From positions 1-15,285 of the forward strand of contig JBKPDL010000185.1 of the NCBI GenBank assembly GCA_046727855.1: a stretch of DNA of 15,285 nucleotides. Reading direction: 5' to 3'. The notes beneath the pieces are model-generated. The model had not been told where the DNA came from. It did no database searches and saw only the letters and a program-made list of their open reading frames with translations. This DNA comes from DASPWV01 sp046727855. GTDB lineage: Bacteria > Acidobacteriota > Vicinamibacteria > Vicinamibacterales > UBA2999. Below are positions 1 to 6,387 of the stretch, one piece after another. How positions within the stretch are numbered: position 1 is the stretch's first letter; every line of letters starts with the position of its first letter. The position numbers were made by a program, and so were the translations under genes.

Positions 1-241
1 GCTCCTCAACCTGGTCAGCAACCCGAAGAAGACGTACATCCAGCTGTCGAACAACCCGGTCACCGGCGGCACCTGCTTCGGCGACTCGGGCGGGCCGACG
101 TTCGACGACACGAACTCGCTGCTCGTCGTCGCCGTGACGTCATTCGGCTACAGCCCGAACTGCACTGGCGTCGGCGGGGCGTATCGCCTCGATCAGCCCG
201 ACGACCTGGAGTTCCTCGCGGACCACGGCATCACGCCGTAA
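1..241 (+). CDS. Trypsin-like serine protease, C-terminal part (5' end outside window)
   Basis: The frame beginning at base 2 encodes the last 79 residues of a chymotrypsin-fold (S1) protease. The block GGTCFGDSGGP holds the nucleophile serine in the classic GDSGGP motif, with a cysteine three residues before it. A second cysteine in SPNCTGVGG is placed to form the disulfide that borders the substrate pocket, and YRLD follows as in bacterial secreted trypsins. The catalytic His and Asp would lie upstream of the window, so completeness cannot be judged. The protein is probably exported, as is usual for the family. It ends at TAA 239-241 and a hairpin follows three bases later. Family assignment is firm; substrate is unknown. 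Confidence 0.88.
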   Translation, partial: LLNLVSNPKKTYIQLSNNPVTGGTCFGDSGGPTFDDTNSLLVVAVTSFGYSPNCTGVGGAYRLDQPDDLEFLADHGITP

Positions 242-243
242 CC

Positions 244-262
244 CGCGGTTATGCTAACCGCG
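244..262 (+). terminator. Hairpin just after the protease stop codon
   Basis: A perfect 8-bp stem (244-251 with 255-262) closes a 3-nt loop TGC, starting three bases after the TAA of the protease gene. Position and stem strength suit a transcription terminator, but no clear T-run follows, so it may be a 3'-end stabiliser or a Rho-assisted site instead. Confidence 0.45.
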
Positions 263-352
263 AGACGGGCCTAATGTTTCGTATCGTCCGATCGGCGACA
301 AGCGCTTCGCGAGTTTGGAGGTCACGCTACCGAAGCTGATCAAGGAAACCAG

Positions 353-441
353 ACCCGTAGTGTCCAGAAACTCCGCCGGTCTACTACCGCGCCGCGTAAG
401 AAGTCGAGGGACACGCGGCGGAGTTCTCGGACAGTACGGGT
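353..441. repeat. 26-bp imperfect inverted repeat
   Basis: Arms at 353-378 and 416-441 match at 22 of 26 positions when one is reverse-complemented, with a 37-nt spacer. Both arms carry the core AACTCCGCCG. The repeat lies inside the decayed 3' end of the recombinase remnant. It may be an inverted duplication left by rearrangement, or a pair of element ends. No target-site duplication is evident. Confidence 0.6.
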
Positions 442-690
442 TCTCGCCAGTCGGCCAGACGCTTGCGTAGTTCGCTCGATCCGCATGACGTCAAAGGCAC
501 TGAACTGTTCGGCACGCTCAAGCCTGACCAATTCCGAGCGGAGCTGTGTGGGCCGTTGCTCCCGCTCCCGAAGAGCTTGCGCTAGCGTTTCTACGTCGCC
601 CGCAATCGCAATCGCCGCGACGAACCTGGCTGGCTCTTCTTCCAGTTTGAGAATTTCAGTCTGGAGCGCCCCACGTCGCCTCTCCATGAT
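360..690 (-). pseudogene. Serine recombinase remnant (C-terminal coiled-coil part)
   Basis: Read on the minus strand from about 687, one frame gives a charged helical stretch (LQTEILKLEEEPARFVAAI, then GDVETLAQALREREQRPTQL) of the kind that follows the zinc ribbon in large serine recombinases. Near base 480 the similarity moves to another frame, giving ELRKRLADWREPVLSEN, which matches the typical 'RLADWR' block of that family. That frame then hits a stop codon. There is no catalytic domain and no recombinase or zinc-ribbon domain here. This is a frameshifted relic of a phage- or transposon-type recombinase, evidence of past mobile DNA. A long open frame covering 340-1227 passes through it but does not encode one protein. 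Confidence 0.6.
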
Positions 691-693
691 GTC

Positions 694-783
694 GTGACCG
701 TGCCGCTCCCACCGCTTGTCGGCATCGCGGCGGTTGCTGGCGGTGTGATCATGCTGGTCGTGGCGCGCAAGCGTCGACCGTAG
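694..783 (+). other. Possible membrane-anchor/sorting tail fragment
   Basis: From GTG 694 the plus strand encodes 29 residues: a VPLPPLVG start, about 18 hydrophobic residues, then the basic tail ARKRRP and a stop. This layout (short polar motif, one transmembrane helix, Arg/Lys tail) is what C-terminal exosortase-type or similar surface-sorting tails look like. It is not exactly a PEP-CTERM motif. The frame is open upstream to 586, but that part is antisense to the recombinase remnant. It may be the 3' end of a gene whose body was lost, or chance. Confidence 0.25.
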
Positions 784-818
784 GCCTCGAGCACTTGTTG
801 TGCGCACGTTCGGCACGA

Positions 819-1178
819 TCACCGCCGCGCAAGCAGATGCAGAAACCCGCCGAACGCAACGCACGCACCGAAAGCCACGGCCACGACAACGACTCCTGGT
901 CCAAATCTCGTCCCGAAGAGTAAGCCGGCGAGCAGGGCGAAGAGTGTCGCGAGGGCGAACATGCTCGCGGCGCGCCTGATGTCGGCGCTCACCGTTAGCG
1001 AGGACGGCCGCAGAATGATCGCGATTGCCGCAGCCCCGCATACTGCGGCAAGTGCAACCCAGAAGTAGCGAAAGTCGCGCCCAGTCTCGATCGCCCGAAT
1101 CAGGGCGAACACAAAGGGCACGGCGACGCAACCAGCTGCGGCGGTGTTGAGCAGCCGTACTCGCGATGCATCTTTCAC
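819..1178 (-). CDS. Small integral membrane protein, unknown function
   Basis: I do not recognise the family. From GTG 1178 the product is 119 residues with four hydrophobic segments at about 8-28, 38-57, 72-90 and 94-116. A short polar stretch with SADIRR separates the two halves, and the protein ends LLARR. It looks like a four-helix inner-membrane protein. The start is uncertain. An in-frame ATG at 1238 would add 20 residues (MFSECRCVF...), and neither start has a clear Shine-Dalgarno sequence. The gene is transcribed away from the cyclase gene, with an AT-rich stretch between them that could hold promoters. Confidence 0.55.
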   Translation of the reverse strand: MKDASRVRLLNTAAAGCVAVPFVFALIRAIETGRDFRYFWVALAAVCGAAAIAIILRPSSLTVSADIRRAASMFALATLFALLAGLLFGTRFGPGVVVVAVAFGACVAFGGFLHLLARR

Positions 1179-1456
1179 AGGATTCACTATTCTGATTCCC
1201 AAAACAACACGAAACACGCATCGACATTCTGAAAACATTGATAACACTTCAAAACGCGCGAGCGTCGCTCGCCTCACGCATACTTCCCGCGCCGCTTGCG
1301 TGTGTGGCACCGCAAAATCTGCGATGTCAACACGGTCAGGCGCTTCAGTGAATATGCGCAGACGAACGTTCCTCAGCGGGTTGGCCGATGCGACTGGCGC
1401 TACATCCCGGATTCTCGACATTCGGATGCAGTGCAGGTTCTAACTGGCGAGGGATC
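1179..1456. other. Divergent intergenic region, partly AT-rich
   Basis: This region lies between the minus-strand membrane protein and the plus-strand cyclase gene. Bases about 1185-1260 are clearly richer in A and T than the surroundings, with several AAAA/CAAAA runs. That would suit a promoter region, but I could not fix convincing -35/-10 boxes. A short plus-strand frame at 1354-1443 starts with MRRRTFLSGLA, resembling a Tat signal, and ends after 29 residues. Confidence 0.4.
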
Positions 1457-2347
1457 ATGCATCGCGATGTGATTGCCGCGAGCGTGACGTTGGTGCTTCT
1501 CGCACTGGCGACGCCCTTAGGAAGTGCACAGCGTTGGCGCCCGCCGACCGAGGCTGAACGCTGCCCATCACAATGGGGTGGCGGCGACGAACGCGGCGCA
1601 GCCAACCTCATGACGCCGGAACGCGTCTTGCGCGCGACGCGACTGGTTAGGACCGGGGAAGTAATCGAGCTGGGCTACTCGCTTTACGCCGGCATGCCGT
1701 TCTACGGCGATCGCGTTTACAGCCAGCAGTTGAAGCGCACCAACTGGCCGAATGGGTCGAACACGCGCGGCTCGAATGAGGAAATCGTCACCACTGAGCT
1801 CGGACAGGTGGGCACGCAGATCGACGGGTTTGCGCACCAGTCAATCGGCGACAGCCTCTACAACTGCGTCAAGATGGACGCCGTCGCCACCCGCACCGGC
1901 TTCTCGAAACTCGGTATCGAGAAGGCGGGCACACTCATCACGCGTGGCATTTTGCTCGACGTGGCGGCGCTGCGCGGTGTCGAAATGCTCGGCGACCGCT
2001 ACGAGATTACCGCGCAGGACCTTCAGGAGGCACTCAAGCGACAGAAGCTCTCGCTCGAACCGGGGGACGCCGTCCTCATTCACACCGGATTCGGACGTCT
2101 GTGGGAGAAAGACAACGTCCGCTATTACCGCACGCAGCCGGGGCTGGGCATCGGCGCAGCCGAGTGGCTCGCACGCCAGAATCCGATGATCGTCGGCTCC
2201 GATACATGCTGCGTCGAGGTGAATCCGAATCCCGATCCTAACTTGAGCTCGCCTGTCCATCAGATTCTGCTCGTTGCAAGAGGAATCTATCTCGTCGAGA
2301 GCCTCAAGCTCGATGAACTGGTGGCGAAGGGCATTCATCGGGCTTGA
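1457..2347 (+). CDS. Exported cyclase-family (kynurenine formamidase-like) hydrolase, C-terminally truncated
   Basis: The 296-residue product starts with a signal peptide (hydrophobic 6-22, cut likely after GSAQ). The rest is a cyclase-family fold (Pfam Cyclase, related to metal-dependent kynurenine formamidase). The motif GQVGTQIDGFAH at 116-127 corresponds to the family's metal-binding HxGTHxDxPxH block, with Gln at the positions of the first two His but Asp123 and His127 kept. GDAVLIHTGFGRLW (204-216) and HQILL (268-272) are further family landmarks. Members of this type act on amide or lactone bonds; the substrate here is unknown. ATG 1457 follows GAGGG at 1449-1453. The protein stops at VAKGIHRA, where homologues normally continue roughly 25-35 residues. 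DUF5916 coding sequence begins at the same point in another frame. The gene is probably damaged. Confidence 0.8.
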   Translation: MHRDVIAASVTLVLLALATPLGSAQRWRPPTEAERCPSQWGGGDERGAANLMTPERVLRATRLVRTGEVIELGYSLYAGMPFYGDRVYSQQLKRTNWPNGSNTRGSNEEIVTTELGQVGTQIDGFAHQSIGDSLYNCVKMDAVATRTGFSKLGIEKAGTLITRGILLDVAALRGVEMLGDRYEITAQDLQEALKRQKLSLEPGDAVLIHTGFGRLWEKDNVRYYRTQPGLGIGAAEWLARQNPMIVGSDTCCVEVNPNPDPNLSSPVHQILLVARGIYLVESLKLDELVAKGIHRA

Positions 2348-3491
2348 AATAGGCGGTCCCGTTCCGGTGAACTTCGGCGGCCGGCTGACCGGAAAAGCTG
2401 GCGCGTTTGGCATCGGCATGCTCAACATTCAAACCGGTGCCGATCCGGATCAAAACGCCGTGGCGACAAACTTCACCGTTCTCCGCCTGAAGCGCGATGT
2501 ACTTCGCCGCAGCAGCATAGGCGGCATTTTCACCAACCGCTCACATTCGGTCACTGCAGAGGGCGCGAATCAGGCGTACGGCGTCGATGGCAGTTTCCTC
2601 TTTTACGACAGTATCAATACGTCCGGCTACTACGCGCGGACGCACACGCCGACCCTCGATGGCGAGAACGCGAGTTACCAGGCACGGTTTGCCTACAACG
2701 CCGATCGATATGGCGCCACGATCGATCACCTGTTCGTCGACCGTCACTTCAATCCAGAGGTCGGCTATTTGCAACGGCGCGACTTTCGCCGCACCTACGG
2801 ATACGCGCGGTTCAGCCCGCGTCCGACGTCGGTGCCTCATGTCCGAAAGTTCACGACTGAAGGCAGCATCGAACACATTCTCGATGGCCGCGGCATTCTC
2901 GAAACACAGCAGCAAATCGGTCGCTTCATGACCGAGCTTCAGAACGGCGATCAGGTGAGCGCAGAGCTGACCGGCAATTACGAGAACTTGACCGAACCGT
3001 TCTCAATTGCCGACAACGTCACGATTCCCGTTGGCGATTACCACTTCAACGACGTCATGGTGTCGTACTTGGCGGGCGTGCAACATCGCGCCAGCGGCAC
3101 GGTGCAACTGCGGCACGGCGGCTTTTATTCCGGCACACTGACCGCGTTGACTGTGACGACGGCACGCGTGGGGATCACGCCGCAGCTCTCGTTCGATCCG
3201 GGCGTGTCGATCAATCACGTCAAATTGCCGGAGGGAGAGTTCACGGCAAAGGTGCTGAGCACGCGCGTCGACTATGCCTTCACGGCGCGCATGTTTATCA
3301 GTGGCTTCATTCAGTACAACTCGAGTATCAACAGAGCGAGTTCCAACTTTCGATATCGCTGGGAGTATCGCCCCGGCAGCGAGTTGTTCGTGGTCTATAC
3401 CGACGAACGCGATACGATCCCCGTGCCCCGCCCGACCTCGCTCCGCAATCGCGCGTTCGTGGTCAAAGTGAATCGGCTGTTCCGTTTTTAG
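2339..3491 (+). pseudogene. DUF5916-type outer-membrane protein, N-terminally truncated
   Basis: From about 2339 the frame reads IGLEIGGPVPVNFGGRLTGK, the characteristic entry into the C-terminal beta-rich domain of DUF5916 proteins. About 380 residues follow, with typical blocks such as NFTVLRLKRDVLRRSSIG, FNPEVGYLQRRDFRR and alternating aromatic strands to the terminal VNRLFRF (final Phe typical of outer-membrane barrels). Family members are usually 700-900 residues, with an N-terminal carbohydrate-binding-like domain and a signal peptide. Both are missing, and the frame just runs back into cyclase coding sequence. An in-frame ATG exists at 2274, but it would translate cyclase sequence out of frame. 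The retained part is intact to its TAG at 3489-3491. Likely not functional. Confidence 0.8.
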
Positions 3492-3550
3492 ACCGTTATG
3501 CGGCCACAGATGTGAATTTTGTACGCGTTATGGACCCGCATAACGGTCTA
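3489..3550. repeat. Perfect 15-bp inverted repeat with 32-nt loop
   Basis: Arms 3489-3503 and 3536-3550 are exact reverse complements. The left arm includes the TAG stop of the DUF5916 remnant. An alternative smaller hairpin exists within it: 3526-3532 with 3539-3545, 7 bp. It lies between convergent genes, so it could end transcription from the left, but no T-run follows. It forms one end of a larger palindromic cluster. Confidence 0.75.
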
Positions 3551-3551
3551 C

Positions 3552-3568
3552 GGCGCGCGGAGCGCGCC
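3552..3568. repeat. GC-only 7-bp hairpin
   Basis: Stem GGCGCGC (3552-3558) pairs with GCGCGCC (3562-3568) around a 3-nt loop GGA. It sits between the two long palindromes, one base after the first. Confidence 0.65.
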
Positions 3569-3570
3569 AA

Positions 3571-3650
3571 GGCAACAACAAGAACTAGCCAAGGCCGCGG
3601 AGTTAGTCGGATATCAAGGGCAGGGCCCTTGGCTAGTTCTCGCTTGCCCG
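3571..3650. repeat. 14-bp inverted repeat with 32-nt loop and an outer partial stem
   Basis: Arms 3581-3594 and 3627-3640 are exact reverse complements with a 32-nt loop, the same loop length as the palindrome at 3489-3550. Outside them, GGCAA (3571-3575) can pair with TTGCC near 3644-3648, after a small internal loop. No coding sequence is convincing here. Confidence 0.7.
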
Positions 3651-3679
3651 GCCGCTGCTACCTTGCACCGAACCTGGAA

Positions 3680-3695
3680 CGCCGGAATCCCGGCG
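3680..3695. terminator. 6-bp hairpin downstream of the asparaginase gene
   Basis: CGCCGG (3680-3685) pairs with CCGGCG (3690-3695) around AATC. It is about 20 nt past the minus-strand asparaginase stop, so it may contribute to termination from that side. There is no clear T-tract on either strand. Confidence 0.35.
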
Positions 3696-3714
3696 TGCTT
3701 CCGCCCATACCGCT

Positions 3715-4848
3715 TCAGCCGCGTTCCGAGGGTGCCGGGTTTCGCGGCAGCAGCCCTTCACACGGCAGCGTCTGCGCGCCGTTCTCGGTGCAGACGGCGT
3801 AACTCGCGCCCGCGAACATCGACACGCCGGCGTGCTCGCCCTTGGCATTCAGCACGTAGAAGCTGATGCCGAATGCGGGGTCACCGCGCTCGTTGAGCAG
3901 CCGCTTTTCGATCGTGTTGCCCTTGATGCGCTTGAGCGCCTCCATGCCCGCATCCTTCGGATGCCGGCCGCGACGCATCTCTTCGACGATGAGATAGGAG
4001 CAGAGTCCGTAGAGATTGGCCTCGCCGCGGCCGGTCGACCCGGCGGCTCCCACGGCGCCGTCGACGTACAATCCGGCGCCGAAGATCGGCGAGTCACCGG
4101 CCCGGCCTGGAATCTTGAAGGCCAGACCGCTGGTGGTGGTGACGCCGCAGATCTCTCCTTTGGCATTCACGCCGTCGCAATTGATCGTCCCCTGGTAGTG
4201 CTCGGCGTCGAGCCAACCGTCGACCACCATGCTCTCGATCGCGCGCAGCGCCGCACCCTGGCGTTTCGCGGGGTCGAGATAATGCGACGGGTCCGTCCGC
4301 CGCTTCCACTCGAGCCAGCGCGCACGCGATCGCTCGGTATTGAGGTCGGCCTCAATCTTCACTCCCATGTTGCGCGCGAAGGTTTGCGCCCCGTGGCCGA
4401 CGAGCAGGTGATGGTCGGTATGATCCATCACCATCTGTGCGACCAGCGACGGCGTGCGCACGCCTTCGAGAGCCGCAACCGCGCCGGCGCGCTTTTTGGG
4501 ACCGTGCATGCACGAGGCGTCGAGCTGCACCACGCCGTCGGCGTTGGGTGTGCCGCCGTAGCCGACGCCGCCTTCCTCTGGGTCAAGCTCGTTGATATTC
4601 ACGCCCGCGATGAGCGCGTCGAGAACATCGGCTCCCTGCGTCATCATCGCAAACGCCTTCTCGACGCACGTCTGGCTCCCGCCATTCTTGAACCGGTTCC
4701 CGTTGGCCGACGCGATCACAACTGGCCTGATGCCTCCCGGCGTCAGTACCGTGGGGCCCTGTGCAAAGCCGTGGCGCGGCGCGATCGCGCCCGCACTCAC
4801 GGCGGCGCTCGCCTGTACAAACTCGCGACGAGTGATGGTTCTCGCCAT
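3715..4848 (-). CDS. Tat-exported N4-(beta-N-acetylglucosaminyl)-L-asparaginase-type Ntn hydrolase
   Basis: The product is 377 residues. The N-terminus TRREFVQASA with a following Ala-rich stretch and AFxAxG-like cut near HGFAQ (26-30) is a twin-arginine signal. The mature part matches glycosylasparaginases (family T2), which self-cleave and use the newly exposed Thr to hydrolyse the Asn side-chain amide. The predicted nucleophile is Thr221 in YQGTINCDG. The block GVTTTSGLAFKIPGRAGDSP (235-254) is the substrate and oxyanion region, and GAGLYVDGAVGAAGSTGRGE follows as in bacterial homologues. NELDPEEGGVGYGG (86-99) is the typical N-terminal landmark. The residue before the nucleophile is Gly, where Flavobacterium and human enzymes have Asp. 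Length is normal. ATG 4848 has a strong AAGGAGGG. It lies 120 nt after the amidohydrolase, probably partly independent in expression. Confidence 0.9.
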   Translation of the reverse strand: MARTITRREFVQASAAVSAGAIAPRHGFAQGPTVLTPGGIRPVVIASANGNRFKNGGSQTCVEKAFAMMTQGADVLDALIAGVNINELDPEEGGVGYGGTPNADGVVQLDASCMHGPKKRAGAVAALEGVRTPSLVAQMVMDHTDHHLLVGHGAQTFARNMGVKIEADLNTERSRARWLEWKRRTDPSHYLDPAKRQGAALRAIESMVVDGWLDAEHYQGTINCDGVNAKGEICGVTTTSGLAFKIPGRAGDSPIFGAGLYVDGAVGAAGSTGRGEANLYGLCSYLIVEEMRRGRHPKDAGMEALKRIKGNTIEKRLLNERGDPAFGISFYVLNAKGEHAGVSMFAGASYAVCTENGAQTLPCEGLLPRNPAPSERG

Positions 4849-4854
4849 CGATAT

Positions 4855-4862
4855 CCCTCCTT
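4855..4862 (-). promoter_or_regulatory. Strong ribosome binding site of the asparaginase gene
   Basis: The minus strand reads AAGGAGGG six bases before ATG 4848. It fixes the start codon and shows the gene can initiate independently of the upstream amidohydrolase. Confidence 0.75.
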
Positions 4863-4943
4863 CACCCGCTGGCGGGCACGTCTTCGCCGTTCGGCTGCGA
4901 CCGGCCCCGCGGTTGCCTGAAACACCGAAGCTATGGGCGGCAT

Positions 4944-4967
4944 CGTCCGTTCGCCGAGCGAACGACG
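4944..4967 (-). terminator. Hairpin right after the amidohydrolase stop
   Basis: A 7-bp stem (4948-4954 with 4958-4964, loop CGA) extends by three pairs (4944-4946 with 4965-4967) past a bulged C4947. It begins one base after the amidohydrolase TAA on the minus strand. There is no T-run, so it may be an attenuator or mRNA-end stabiliser between this gene and the asparaginase gene. Confidence 0.4.
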
Positions 4968-4968
4968 C

Positions 4969-6387
4969 TTAGCGAATCCCGACCACCCCCTTCACCGAAT
5001 CCAGCAGCTTGGCCGAGTCGTACCCGACACCGTCCTTGAACACGACCGTGACCTGGCGTATTTCAGCCGGTGTGGCGATCGGGTTGCCCTTGATCACGAC
5101 CAGATCGGCCAGCTTGCCCGGCGCAATGGACCCGAGCTGATTGTCCACGCCGAGCACCTTTGCGCCATTCAACGTCATGACCTGCACGGCTTCGACCGGA
5201 GAGAAGCCGGCTTCGATCAGCAACTCGTAGTTGCGTTGGTCGCCGTACCCGGGCAGCGCCCCTCCGACGCCGGTCGGATCGACGCCAGACCCGAGCAGGC
5301 CGCCCGCCTTCACGAACGCGCGCTCGAACGCCTGCGCGCGGCGGAACACTTCCGGCATCGTCGACTGCGCCGCTCGCTGCGACATCTCCTTGCGTGCGGC
5401 AAGGTATTCCTCGCGCGCTTCCGGCGCCAGTGCTGACAGCACGCGGTCCTCGAGCGGCGGCCGATCGGGATACGACAGCTCGTACACCGCCAGCGTGGAC
5501 GACATCGCCACCTTGTTCTTCACCATCTGGTCGATCGTCTGCCGCACGTCGGGACCATCCATGTCGACTTTCAGCAGGCTGTTGCGCAGCTCCGGCGAAC
5601 AGTGGTCCGGCGTACGATTCGCCACGAAATCGCTGTTGGCGAACAGGCCGTGCTCGAGATTGTCGATGCCCAGCATCACCGCTTCGCGGAACGAAACCGA
5701 ACAGAGATGACCCGTCACCTTCAACCCGCGCTGATGCGCCGCGACAATTACCGCGCGCAGCGCTTCGCGGCTGATGTCGGTATAGGCCTTGAACCACGTC
5801 ACGCCTTCGTCCGCCCAATAGTTGACAATGCGACGCGCCTCTTCGGTCGTCCCGATTTGCGCCATCGTGGCGGCGCCGCCTGGGCCCGTGAGGTACGGGC
5901 CGGTGAGATGCATGCGCGGTCCGGGGACGCCGCCGCTGTCGATGCCGCGCTTCATGTTGATTTCGTGATAGGGCGACGTGCCGCCGGTGGTGCGGATGGT
6001 GGTGATGCCGCTACCCAGATACAAGCGCGGCGCGGAGAACTGGAGCTGCACGCTGCGGCCGCGGGTCGTGTAGAACGTGTGGTTGTGCAGGCCGACCAGC
6101 CCTGGAACGACGGTATGCCCGGTCAGGTCCATCGTCCTGGCCCCCGCCGGAATCGCCGCCGCCGCCGACGGCGCCACCACCGAAATCTTGCCGTTCTCGA
6201 TGACGACGGTTTGATCCTCGAGCGGCGGACGGCCGGTGCCGTCGACGAGGCGAACGTGCGTGAGCGCGACGCGTGGCTCGGACACGGTCACGAGTTGCTG
6301 AACCTCCGGCGCGAGCGTCGTGAAGCTCTGCGCGGCGAGCGCACCCGATCCGATCACGATTGCCAGCAGCGTCGCGATTCTTGTCAT
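4969..6387 (-). CDS. Exported amidohydrolase-family metal hydrolase
   Basis: The product is 472 residues with a short signal peptide (hydrophobic 5-18, cut likely after LAAQ). It is an amidohydrolase of the imidazolonepropionase/prolidase-like branch. Metal ligands are visible: H101-N-H103 in GLVGLHNHTF, Lys200 in WFKAYTD (the position of a carboxylated or bridging Lys), His227 in VTGHLCS, His246 in LEHGLF, and Asp370 in GSGVDPTG. The C-terminal GSIAPGKLADLVVIKGNP (419-436) rebuilds the small beta-sandwich. All key residues are present, so it should be active, probably on an amide or cyclic amide. ATG 6387 overlaps the stop of the multicopper oxidase by 4 nt (ATGA), which implies translational coupling. 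An SD-like AGGAG lies within the oxidase end. Substrate unknown. Confidence 0.92.
   Translation of the reverse strand: MTRIATLLAIVIGSGALAAQSFTTLAPEVQQLVTVSEPRVALTHVRLVDGTGRPPLEDQTVVIENGKISVVAPSAAAAIPAGARTMDLTGHTVVPGLVGLHNHTFYTTRGRSVQLQFSAPRLYLGSGITTIRTTGGTSPYHEINMKRGIDSGGVPGPRMHLTGPYLTGPGGAATMAQIGTTEEARRIVNYWADEGVTWFKAYTDISREALRAVIVAAHQRGLKVTGHLCSVSFREAVMLGIDNLEHGLFANSDFVANRTPDHCSPELRNSLLKVDMDGPDVRQTIDQMVKNKVAMSSTLAVYELSYPDRPPLEDRVLSALAPEAREEYLAARKEMSQRAAQSTMPEVFRRAQAFERAFVKAGGLLGSGVDPTGVGGALPGYGDQRNYELLIEAGFSPVEAVQVMTLNGAKVLGVDNQLGSIAPGKLADLVVIKGNPIATPAEIRQVTVVFKDGVGYDSAKLLDSVKGVVGIR

Noticed and set aside
340..1227. Minus-strand open frame of 295 codons as one gene
   Set aside because: It joins an out-of-frame reading of the membrane-protein gene to the recombinase relic. 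Only 360-690 has protein similarity, and that itself shifts frame.
3512..3866. Two overlapping plus-strand ORFs after the DUF5916 remnant
   Set aside because: They translate the palindromic element and the asparaginase antisense strand. Composition is not protein-like.
3832..4920. Plus-strand open frame of 362 codons
   Set aside because: Antisense to the asparaginase, which has a Tat signal, a strong RBS and a catalytic Thr.
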